From: Ancylostoma caninum
Lineage: Eukaryota; Nematoda; Chromadorea; Rhabditida; Ancylostomatidae
NCBI GenBank assembly: GCA_037903475.1
Contig: JBAJFG010000002.1
Location: 2,542,001-2,606,000, forward strand
Direction: 5' to 3'
Length of the DNA: 64,000 bases
Within the stretch, counting starts at the first letter, position 1, and every line of letters begins with the position of its first letter. Below are positions 45,401 to 53,966 of the stretch, one piece after another. Under the pieces are notes generated by a model, which saw nothing but the letters and a program-made list of their open reading frames with translations, made no database searches and was not told the origin of the DNA. The translations under genes were made by a program, and so were the position numbers.

Positions 45401-48400
45401 GCCGAAGGGCATCCAGATAGCGTGAAGAATGTGAAAGCGAAAGTGCAAAGTGACACCATCTGATGGATATTCTCCATCCCGCACTATGGAGCGCTCAGTT
45501 GCATCCGAATATTCTGTAGTTAACTGGGAATGTGTAGAGTGCGCATCACTTCTAGACTGACGGGAATGGGTGTGACATGAGGATACAAGTGGTCAACATC
45601 ATGGATGGTCTTGGATTTTTCTACCCTTTCGCTCACCGGGAACACGTTAGATGAAGAGCACCTACTATGCAGCTCATTCTCAGCACGATGTGGAAAGCCA
45701 AAAAACTTTCTGTTCCAAAAAAAAAACACAACCAAACGTCTCAAGATGGCCGTGACCTCAAAGATCGCTTTCCTTTTTCGAAAGAGGTGGGATACCCGCG
45801 AAAATGATAAACACTGAAAATATGGCTACATCATCCGTGAGGTTGTCGTTGTCTGCACTCTCAGATACAGAACACTATTTCTCAGTAGTAAGCAACAAAC
45901 GTGAATATGTAATTCGAAACCACAACAAACCAAGTATTCCCATCAGTCACATCAAGTAAATGAATTAAAATGAATTACACACATGCAATCGCTTTCCATT
46001 CAACTCACTGGACCTATCATTCCTCTGGTAATGTGCGTTTCTGCCCTCGAAGCAAGATGTGTTTCTCATTTGAAAAAAAAAAAGAACTGAGCATCCACAG
46101 TGTTTTTCCCGGCGAGCAATGAAACAAGGCTGTTGCAAGGCGTACACCCATACCTTAGTTTCCATGGGGAGTGCGGAGTGCTTCTGTGACTTTGTCTGCA
46201 ACTACGGCTGCAGCACAGCGTTAGCCGGCTGATCACTGCTTCGATCGCTACGTCGGGTATCATGGTGAAGGGAAATAGGGCGTTACCAGGCTACCGTGGT
46301 TGACCCAATGATTTAATGAGCCAATCATAATAGCTTGGTAACGCCCCATTTCCCTTCGGAATGATCTATACCCCGATCGATGAGATGGCGCCCCAGGGTG
46401 TGCCTGGTAGAAGATCTTGCCAATTGAAAACAAGAAAACATCGACGTGGGAAGAATGACACCATGTACATACTTGAACTTACAAAGAAAAGTGTAAAAAT
46501 TGGATCGAACCAGCTGATCAGCCGTGCCACACTTCACCGCGGTCGTAATTACAGACAAAGTCACAGACGCATACTCTAAGCAATGCGATGTATGTGCTAA
46601 GTGATCTCTCTGATTCAGACCTTTTCTCGACGAATTCCTCAGAACATGCAAGATGATATCAAAAACAACGCAACCATTAGCGTATGCTAACTGCCGTATT
46701 CGAGAACGTTCCCAGAAGATAACAAATTCTTGCGCTCACCTAGGGAAGACAAGTCCTCGAGGAAGATGTGTTATTTTCGGATATTCTTGCCACGAATTAC
46801 CATCATTGACTGAGATATGCCGCTCGGGATAAATATGCCCATTTCGCATGGAGAATTCGTCCACTCTAGAGGGGCGGGTACACGACAACATTCCTGCAAA
46901 CGTTCATGGATCCCGCCACTGGACACCAGCCAGCTCCACAAAGCAGAGATCAAAAAGCAGCATTGCGACTCGATTATTCGCGGCCTTTGTGATGCCGTGA
47001 GGTTGCAGCGATCGAGTTCCCACGAATGCGATGTCATTAACGGATGTACGCATCCGCTAATAATCAGTGGTCCAAAGTGACAACGCGCATTGTGATATCT
47101 CGTGTAGTTTGAACATTTTTTTCGTAGGGAAAAATTTAAAAAGTTTCGGTCATTCTCACTTACCCCTGACGCATTCAAATTCACCGCTTAGTAACTGCAA
47201 AACAGCACAGTCGCGACACAGTTTCTCTACGGTCCTGACATGTCATAACATGCACTGAAACGTGTTAGGACTGAGCAGTACCTTCAGAGAGCGGTCTGGA
47301 ACAGTGTCAGGACATGTCAGAATGGTAGCGGTACCGCGTCGTAGTGGTGATGCATAGCGGAACGGCACTTTAATTATAACTCTTACAGAGAGAGCAAATA
47401 CTTTCACCATGTACCGCCAAACTTACACTTCATTATGCAGGCAGATCTAGATAAAGATCGTTTTAGTGAAATTGGTGGACAAGGCTCGCATAAATTCGGC
47501 ATCCAGATGCACTGCCATAGTTCATTATTACTTACTACTCTAGTCCCTCCTTCATATGTGCACTACTGGGCTAGATTGTAGGTAATTTAGCGTGCATGTG
47601 CTACTGAATAGGTTAAATTTCGTATAGAACGTTTGAAGACATTCCGATGAACTACTGATGAAAGAGGGAACAACACGTGGGCGGCACGGAAATTGCACTG
47701 ACTGTTCCAAGCCCCGAAACCGCTCCAGTGTCAAATTAGTGATGTCATGATAGAAAGGTACTTTAGACGTAAGAGATCTTTGATAATAGAACCTAGTCTG
47801 ATGGTTTTTTCTTAGACAAATGCGGTACGGGTGTGTGAAAAATGAACACGAACGAATATTCTTGTGCATGAGCTCTTCACTCAAGAAACAACAACACAAC
47901 AGACTTTGCTCCAGCCTACTGTCCATTCATTTTTCTTCCTTTGACGGAATAGGGCCTAGTCATTTTCGCAATCGCTTGGATGTGAATAGCTCCATGTCTC
48001 CCAAAAAGCGCTTCCGTTCCGTTCTCATAGCTGTACACGATCTCGTGATTCTCATACGCTACGAAAACATGCTGATTTATGGGAGATCATCCGAATTAGT
48101 CAAGGTTTTCTAGCGAAAATTTGACTAGAACAGTTCAATAACAACAAAATAGTCTTTTGGGAGAGCTTAGAAGCAAGCACATGACTCTATTTCTCTCACA
48201 AACAAAAGTGTGATCATTTTCAAGCTAAGGCGTCAGATGATCTCAAAAGAATTGAAGTCAAATTAGCAGTGAATTAAACACGAAAAAAAGGAGCCGTACA
48301 CAATAAAAACTGGTCATCCCATCTAATATCTTTTTACTAACTGCAATTTTCTGCCTTTAACCCTCTGTTTGCATCTTCTATGTAGTTTTAGAAAGAATGT

Positions 48401-51400
48401 CTGAGATCATCGCCTATGAACGAGCAACTACAAAGCAGCGGCTAATTATCGGGGAAAGGAAGCAGATTGGCTTGAACATTGCACATGAATAGGAGTTGTG
48501 AAGAATTACATCTGCTTCAGCTAATTACGTTGGCTATAAGGGAGCATACAACTTTATGCTCTGTTGGTGAGCTCATTTAGCTTCATGTTCCTCCAAAATG
48601 GGACTCAATGGAGCTTCCAGCAGAAAAAAGAGGATGGGCTTGCCAAAGATGTGTTGCAGATAGGGCTCTCTGGCAAAAAACATCTCTTGCTAAGCTATTA
48701 GTTTTCCTGCTTGTCCGGTAGAGCATTTCAGCGCTCGTGTTTCAGCGTTCCCAGCAAGGCAAATTATTGAGATAATTTCTACTCTAAAAGCCTGTGCAGA
48801 AGTCATCTCCGCCAGTTGCGGCCAGCCGAACGCCTAAAAGGCTGCGGTAGTCACAAACACATCTAATTGGTTAGGTTTGCAGAAAAAGCAAAATGTATAC
48901 CAATCTAAAGCAAAAACTTCTTTTGTTCCGAAATTCGCTGTGTTCTCAATGGATTCCTGGATTTCTCTGCTAAATAATGAAATGGGCAAAGCAAATCCTG
49001 CAGATAAGATATGGTTGCGTTAGACAAGCCAGGATTAAGCCTGGGGTCCGCATCTTATTTAAATGTATTTTCATCTATAACCCGTATCACCTACACCACT
49101 CTATGCATGTAGAGGCCAGTGGCGAATAGTGGGGAGGTGGGGGAGGGGGCAGATGTCCGAGGGGTTTAAGAATGAAACGCAAAGTTCCTGAGAAAAAAAA
49201 AACTATATAAAATAAGGACCGTCACCTTTAAAATATCTGCTCAATTCGAAAGGAAAGGTAAAGACTTTTGCTCGCTGTTTCTGTCGTAGTTTCTTGCTCT
49301 TTTTTCTTTTCCTGCGCACCATTCAGTGAATTTAGATAAACCAATAAATCTGTATATATAAAAGTCAAAGTTTGTGTGTGTGTGTGTTTGTGTGTTTGTG
49401 TGTTTGTGTGTTTGTACGTTTGTATGTTACTTATAGAAATCGCGGAGGGTGAACGGATCCGGACCAAATTTTGCATGCAGGTCCGGCAGGGGCCGGCGGA
49501 GGTTATAGGCTACTTCGCACCTGGGCTTATCGATTGATTTATCGATTATATCGATTTTATTGATTTTTCGCCGCTTTTGCCCAGGGATTGGCGAGAACTT
49601 GCCTACTAGGGTTTCTCATTACGCTGAGTACGAATATGACAACCGTTTCGTACGAAATATTGATTTATTGATTTTATTGATTTTTCGCCGTTTTTGCCCA
49701 GGGATTGGCGAGAACTCGCCTACTGGGGTTTCTCATTACGCTCAGTACGAATATGACAACCGTTTCGTACAAAATATTGATTTATTGATTTTATTGATTT
49801 TCGCCATTTTTGCCCAGGGATTGGCGAGAACTCGCCTACTGGGGTTTCTCATTACGCTCAGTACGAATATAACAACCGTTTCGTACAAAATATTGATTTA
49901 TTGATTTTATTGATTTTCGCCGTTTTTGCCCAGGGATTGGCGAGAACTTGCCTTCTGGGGTTTCTCATTACGCTGAGTACGAATATGACAACCATTTTGC
50001 ACGAAATATTGATTTATTGATTTTACCGATTTTTTCCATTTTCGCTCGGGGACGGACAAGGACATGTCTGCTGGTGTTTCTCAATACGCTGAACATGCAT
50101 ATGACAACCATTCTGCATATCGATTTTATTGATTTTTGGCTCTTTTGCCCAATGGAGCGGTGAAGACATCTCTCCTGGGGTTCCTCAATACGCTGAATAT
50201 GAATATCACAACCACTTCACACGAATACATCGATTCCATATCACCGAAATAGCTTTGCCAACTTTTCGCCCACAAGTCGATGGGGAAGGCTCACTAGGGC
50301 TTCGCTAACATGCTGATCACCAAAGTTATGGAGATTTTAATGTTTCAATGAATTTATCGGTGATCGTAATTGGCCTCAGCAGTATGATGAAGCCATGGTA
50401 GTAAGACACCCGAGCGAAGCCGGGTACGGCAGCTAGTTAGTTATAAAGTAGCTAAGTGTGCATTAGCTCTAATGTATCAGCTGAATAGCAAGTCTATGTT
50501 TTTACTAGTACTCTTTAAATACTATATCCCTCTAGCCTAAGTAATGAATGTTTTAACAGCTTCAATTCTGAAGGTATGGTGGTCTGGTGGTTCACGTCCT
50601 CAAATTAGTGGAGACCCCAGTTTTTCTTCCCACATCCCTCCCCATCTTCCCACCTGTTCCTCTCTCTGGAAGAGGATACCTCCTCACGAATAAACACAAA
50701 ATGAAATTCTCTGCTGCCACGCTGAGGGCTGAACACAATACAAGCCTCAGTATAAACAGTTGATTATAACCCTCGTTCTCGAATCGATATTCTAACCTGG
50801 AATTAAGCAGCGAATGATAATTGCTCTAGCACTAGCAGCAGTCGTAATTGAAAACGTCCATGATGAACTCAGTTCAACTTCTTTAGTTATCATAGATCAG
50901 CTTCAATTCAGATGAACCACAATGATGCTGAGGTTCGGAAAGATGGGATTTGATAAGCAAAAAACCCATCGAAGTGACGCTCGCACGTGAAAACGATGAT
51001 ATATCTTTAAAAAAAAGGACCCACAGACTAATGATTACGAACGAGTCCTCGAGTTAAATGCTCATGAATACAGCCTTCAAAGGGAGCAGGGCAATATTAC
51101 AACTATCTTCTGGTGTTTTTTCGCACCTCCTTAAAACTCATTGCTATTCACATATATCCGAAACCTGGAGAATCGAAAAATCCTCCTCACGCCTAGTCAG
51201 CGTTTCTCAGAACGTTGTTCCAAAGGAACGGGAATACTGATGACTTAGATGTCTTAGAATACAGACGCAGCCATTCTCACAGTTTACAGCCGCCTTTGAT
51301 ACGTGCACGCGAATCCAGAAGGAGTAAATTAAATAAAAGAAGAGCCACTGGAATGGTAACCAAATTATTCGCACAGGTGTGGTCCTTCATAAGCTGGGGT

Positions 51401-53966
51401 GGGGGTGGCTCAAAACTAGGCTAACGGTAAGTTTTGCACCTACAGATGAATTTAGAAGGTCCCTTACAAATCCTATACTAACAGTAAAATAGCGCCGGCA
51501 TGCTCAGTCCACGTTGTCAAGCGCTGAGACAAGAATAAATTTTAGCGCCTGTAAGCTTTCATGAAGGACCACCCTGATTGCCCGGCTCATAATCAGTTGG
51601 AATAGTCGGTCCTGGAAATACCCGAGACAAAGGCTTGCTCTTCACACCACATCATTGGAAACTTTACATCATTGGAATTTCGATTAACTTTACATCATTG
51701 GAATTTCGATTAGTACTTCAAAAATTAGATGAAGAGTTGGATCTCAATCCACTTGCGACTTCACACAATGTCTCAGGCTCCACCTGTAAGCCGATGACGA
51801 ATACTTCAAAAGTGGCGGACGCAGTGCCCCTCCCCCCACCCTGAGAAGCGGTTGCGGAATTTCCGAAATAACTTCGTAGGATAAATAAAAATCTTGTAAC
51901 AGTTTTAGTTCAGCTCCGTTTTTCATTTTTTTTTGAATTTTTGGTAATAGTTTCAAAATTATCATTGTTGATTATTCAATGTTCGAATTAAGACTTTTGT
52001 TACTTTCAATTCCGCCTGGGTCCAAACAACGACGGAAACCCGATTTTTTTTTTCCATCCACCTCCCTCTCTCTCGCTCACTTTCTGCACCCTTCGTTGTT
52101 CAGGATGGAGTGTTGTTTTTTGTTGACCGGGAGACAGCAAACTGCCAGGAATCTTTCCACATAATACTGGTACTGTTTTTCTGTGACATTCTCTTCGTTA
52201 CAGTAGTTCTCGGCCATCTTGCGCTAACTGCAATAAATTTCACTGTGATAAATGTAATGCATTTATGCAATGAATCATCATTTTATTGCAATTAGGGCAG
52301 TGTGTTAGGTTTGCCCTTCAGATCACCGAGGTAACTCAGCAAAAACACAGCTGTTGAGGATTTGCACATGCTTGAACCGCGTTTCGCGAAGGCCTCGCCA
52401 CGCTCCAGCGGTCAATTCCACCCTGCAGGTACAAGTCTGGAGAGCGTAGGTGTTAAGCGCTCGTGTTTTCGTCGTATCACATAGCCGAGGAGAATTCACA
52501 TCGCTTACTTCACTGGTAGTAATGGAATCGCATTAGACCGTGGTAGAGATGCTTCCGTTTCGGTTATGCTACGGTATGTGTGGATCTACGAATAGGAAGT
52601 GCCTACTACCCAGCCAGATAACGTCCCCAGAAGAGCAGCACTATAATGGTGTTGTTTTGATTTCGGGAACGGAACTGCTGCACAACGGAAAGAGCAGATG
52701 AGAGTTCAGCGAAAACAACATAAGATATTTACGAGGAATGCTGAACCAGATGTTTCTACCAAAAGCGGAAATTGTTGCTGAGTCACGGGAAGAGAGCTAG
52801 TTGCCAAGAGGAGCAAATGTGACACTTGCATAGCAGAAGTAATTTCTGAGCGAAACGCTGGCACGGTACGTGGCCTCAATAACACATACGATGTATAGTC
52901 TGTTAGCCCAGAGAGCGCCGATAGAGTGACTTTGCCTGCAGTTACGACCGCACTGGTTCCACGAACGGAGGACCCTGCGGGGTACGTCTGGAAGAAGATT
53001 TCGCCGAGACCATGCTGAGGTCGTAATTGCAGACGATGCCGCTCCATCGACCCTCTCTGAGCTACTATCCTTGTCAAAAAGATAGACGGATTGCGCGTAG
53101 GGTTTCATATCGCCGTGGCCGCAGAATAGCGGTGAGACTTACTTGACCTTCTCATTCGGGGCATGCTCTCCGTTTCCATCGCTCATGTCCCATCGCATTT
53201 CTGCAGTCACGGAATCGGTCCATTTTTTTGAGAATGACTGTGCGTTACAGGCTATGCAACCCTTCTGGTTTTCGTTTTTTTCATGGCTTTGCAACATTTA
53301 GCAGATAACTGACCAGCGTTGGGATTCAAGAACGTTCTAGAAAAAGCGATGACTACCAAAAACCTGAGTGTTCGAGTTTCTCGACTGAAAATTGTTGCGC
53401 CTTATCCGATCATTACAGCAATCAAAGGCTACGGATGTTGAGAGAAGTGGAGCGATTTCCAGAGAGGCCACAATTTATCGGGAACCGCCAAAAATTCGAG
53501 TACAGTTTCACATATCAAAGCGGCGAGTAATACATATATGCCAAGATCTCATCCGGAAGTGATAAAACGTGTGGATCGGAAAGCAAAAAAGGACGGTTTC
53601 ACTAATTGGTTGCAAATTCTCATTCAAAGAAAAACCTAAAAGAGGTAATGGAAATGAATAAAAAAGCCACAATGATGCCAAGCTAATCATCCAATTTTTG
53701 GAAATGGCATTAAGTCAATATGGGCCGGCGTGGCCAAAGTGCAGAAAATGTCGAAATTCCACACCAAAATTGAGCCAGTAGAGGAAACATCTTTGGTATC
53801 TTACCTGTATAGGTGGATAGACGTTGCGAACATAGTAGGCGACACCGGGCGGTTCGTTCTGCGGACAATACAGAATTCCATCTCGTTGGTACTCACACCG
53901 TTCCATGTCTATGGCTGACATGATGCGACTGTACCTGGGAGCGAAAATCTCGTACTCTACGACCAT
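30428..53966 (-). CDS. Class A G-protein-coupled receptor, neuropeptide-receptor type (7 exons)
   Basis: Seven exons join in phase into a protein of at least 358 residues: 53966-53805, 37505-37290, 33479-33293, 32176-32005, 30964-30878, 30785-30693, 30635-30479. TM1 carries GVCGNSSILT (GN motif), TM2 LCVCDFLMSLSLPPA (Asp 2.50) and TM3 MCKL (disulphide Cys) with FDRYVAVCHP (DRY). ECL2 carries NIT and FKCSDMM (partner Cys), TM5 GYIVPLILIVFFNWKL, TM6 VCWTPYW (CWxP), and TM7 SSSNWILYGLLN. A receptor of this kind sits in the plasma membrane, binds an extracellular ligand, most likely a peptide, and signals through G proteins. The ligand and exact orthologue are not identifiable by eye. NPxxY is NWxxY. 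Intron 6 is GC-AG. The large first intron is full of transposons. Reading through the last donor gives 16 more residues and a TGA at 30428. Confidence 0.9.
30479..30635 (-). CDS. Receptor exon 7: TM7
   Basis: 157 bases coding FSVLYAIVMSLAGLPTTTSE, LLLFVIYCVHLLPYFG and SSSNWILYGLLNTQLQ. The acceptor is GTCACAG. It ends at GTACAG if spliced again, or reads on to TGA at 30428 giving a short tail ending GWLDTLH. Confidence 0.88.
30693..30785 (-). CDS. Receptor exon 6: ICL3 end and TM6
   Basis: 93 bases coding VLPRSAIPLRRVVMYTVLIA and AVYFVCWTPY plus two bases. The frame to exon 7 is kept only if the donor is GCAAGT (30692-30687), which completes TGG (Trp) with the first base of exon 7. The GTAGCG four bases later would break the frame. 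Confidence 0.9.
30878..30964 (-). CDS. Receptor exon 5: TM5
   Basis: 87 bases coding TFILGYIVPLILIVFFNWKL and IRKLCVHK. Pro 5.50 is in YIVPL. Acceptor ATCTTTCAG, donor GTAAGT. Phase agrees with exons 4 and 6. Confidence 0.92.
30965..32004 (-). other. Receptor intron 4
   Basis: About 1.04 kb. It contains an exon-like hydrophobic decoy on the minus strand (31024-31100, LITLLVLFVFVFGASNG with donor GTAAGG) that would insert a second hydrophobic run directly before TM5. Direct joining of exons 4 and 5 is preferred. No other gene is seen. Confidence 0.6.
32005..32176 (-). CDS. Receptor exon 4: TM4 and ECL2
   Basis: The two first bases complete a Cys codon with exon 3. TM4 reads LSVLAFFLLLPMLTYAKAKE; ECL2 contains an N-glycosylation sequon (NIT) and the conserved Cys (VFKCSDMMPPP). 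The donor is GTGAGT, leaving two bases completed by exon 5 as Thr. Confidence 0.92.
32177..33292 (-). other. Receptor intron 3
   Basis: About 1.1 kb of AT-rich sequence. A 65-codon plus-strand frame (32540-32737) has no recognisable domain. Confidence 0.55.
33293..33479 (-). CDS. Receptor exon 3: ECL1, TM3, ICL2, start of TM4
   Basis: Acceptor TTCTTTTCAG, donor GTGAGT, 187 bases ending one base into a codon. Contains GFWIFGTWMCKLHHVCGSVG, then the DRY box in MSFDRYVAVCHP, and RSRSFVLGVIS entering TM4. Confidence 0.92.
33480..37289 (-). other. Receptor intron 2
   Basis: About 3.8 kb without a supported gene. A 118-codon plus-strand frame at 36118-36474 shows no domain. No clear element boundary was found. 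Confidence 0.55.
37290..37505 (-). CDS. Receptor exon 2: TM1, ICL1, TM2
   Basis: 72 codons between acceptor TTATTTAG and donor GTTAGT. TM1 is VLLVVVVFVLCFVVGVCGNS; ICL1 is basic (MADRRARTRRQGDN); TM2 is AILYIAALCVCDFLMSLSLP. Phase 0 at both ends. Confidence 0.9.
37506..41300 (-). other. Receptor intron 1, 3' third
   Basis: AT-rich intronic sequence (on the receptor strand) without recognisable genes. Short frames at 39797-40125 and 40462-40788 lack any domain. Confidence 0.5.
41300..43640 (+). pseudogene. Penelope-like retroelement in receptor intron 1
   Basis: Antisense to the receptor. In order: a degenerate N-terminus; SDKGGEFVVISRELDMAITK (near 41730-41790); LPICPVLYTLIKTHK; YNVRLIISGTGGPTDRI; ESFDVTSFYTNIPNDAALQA (catalytic Asp block, near 42200). 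Then MGKRLAPIVAIVFM and the catalytic YCRYMDDC (42397-42420). After frameshifts come NMYRTATRVTSGELERK (~42660), ARQIAASNGY (~42730) and a GIY-YIG region with DEYVGETGRPLRIRMKEH (~43070-43125). The tail GACGAAGGCGACATCGCCG and AATAAAG (43570-43622) closes the element. Both catalytic RT motifs survive, but several frameshifts, stops and a 10-G tract near 42880 make it inactive. Confidence 0.9.
43645..44333. other. Intronic DNA after the Penelope-like element
   Basis: 43677-43700 (ATGCCAAGATTTAAAGAAAG) resembles 58648-58670 (ATGCCGAGGTTTAAAGAGG), possibly a shared Penelope-like terminal sequence. Nothing else is seen. Confidence 0.45.
44334..44576. mobile_element. 243 bp hAT-like MITE (CAGTGGCGG family)
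   Basis: Starts CAGTGGCGGATGCAGG and ends CTGCGTCCAGCACTG. The flanking octamers TCTAATAG and CCTCATAG match at six of eight positions, consistent with an eroded target duplication. Internal C/G runs near the ends and an AT-rich centre are shared with the other copies. Confidence 0.75.
44580..46180. other. Receptor intron 1, unannotated
   Basis: No gene or clear element in this stretch; short frames only. Confidence 0.5.
46181..46567. mobile_element. Inverted-repeat element with ~63 bp arms, carrying a nested MITE
   Basis: The left arm (46181-46245, starts TCTGTGACTTTGTCTGCAAC) is the inverted counterpart of the right arm (46503-46567, ends ACAGACAAAGTCACAGA). The interior GGTGTGCCTGGTAGAAGATC block matches GGGTACGTCTGGAAGAAGAT at 52979-52998, which lies between the same kind of arms. 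A 91 bp hairpin element sits inside the left half. Confidence 0.8.
46267..46357. mobile_element. 91 bp hairpin MITE nested in the 46.2-46.6 kb element
   Basis: The arms GAAGGGAAATAGGGCGTTAC (46267 on) and its reverse complement ending at 46357 are 27 bp with few mismatches, separated by a 37 base loop. Confidence 0.82.
46570..49348. other. Receptor intron 1, unannotated
   Basis: Contains a repeat shared with 59480-59520 (AACGTTCATGGATCCCGCCACT at about 46900) and a CAGTGGCGAATAG half-terminus near 49111. No gene is seen. Confidence 0.5.
49349..50437. mobile_element. Non-autonomous Helitron, 1,089 bp
   Basis: The 5' end is TCTGTATATATAAAAGTC, a typical Helitron TC-start, followed by a GT-rich tract. 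The 3' end has a hairpin ACCCG-agcgaagc-CGGGT and then ACGGCAGCTAGT, i.e. a CTAGT terminus 11 bases after the stem. The flanking bases are A at 49348 and T at 50438, so the element sits between A and T as Helitrons do, without target duplication. No Rep/helicase coding is present. It lies in receptor intron 1. Confidence 0.9.
49560..50150. repeat. 116-117 bp tandem repeat inside the Helitron
   Basis: Units begin at 49569, 49686, 49802 and 49918 (TTTGCCCAGGGATTGGCGAG in each), with two more diverged units near 50036 and 50138. Spacing is 117, 116, 116, ~118 and ~102. The frames open across it are repeat artefacts. Confidence 0.92.
50440..51660. other. Receptor intron 1, unannotated
   Basis: No gene or clear element seen; short frames only. 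Confidence 0.5.
51661..51712. repeat. 26 bp tandem duplication
   Basis: Two identical 26-base units starting ACTTTACATCATTGGAATTT, adjacent to each other; a third partial ATCATTGGAA precedes them. Confidence 0.95.
51810..52100. mobile_element. hAT-like MITE (CAGTGGCGG family), degenerate
   Basis: The left end AAGTGGCGGACGCAGTG, a C-rich run, an AT-rich centre with AATAAAAATCTTGTA and a right part CTCACTTTCTGCACCC follow the order of the 61853-62124 copy. The right terminus is eroded, so the end is approximate. Confidence 0.65.
52924..53045. mobile_element. Diverged copy of the 46.2-46.6 kb inverted-repeat element
   Basis: GACTTTGCCTGCAGTTACGACC at the left and GGTCGTAATTGCAGACGATG at the right are inverted relatives. 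GGGTACGTCTGGAAGAAGAT between them matches the interior of the 46 kb element. There is no nested hairpin here. Confidence 0.65.
53101..53170. repeat. Dispersed repeat shared with 60625-60700
   Basis: GGTTTCATATCGCCGTGGCC, GCAGAATAGCGG, then GCATGCTCTCC correspond to GGTCCCATGGCGTTGCGGCC, GCAGAATTGCGG and GCATGTTCTCC at 60625-60700 in the same order and orientation. Confidence 0.7.
53805..53966 (-). CDS. Receptor exon 1: extracellular N-terminus
   Basis: 54 codons from ATG at 53966 to ATACAG with donor GTAAGA, ending in phase 0, which matches exon 2. The peptide is hydrophilic with two cysteines (ERCEYQRDGILYCPQNEPP) and an aromatic stretch before TM1 (YYVRNVYPPIQ). No signal peptide is evident, which is normal for class A receptors. 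A second in-frame ATG (MSAIDMERC) is an alternative start, and the frame is open further upstream without an ATG. Linking it to exon 2 across 16.3 kb is inferred from strand and phase. Confidence 0.6.
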
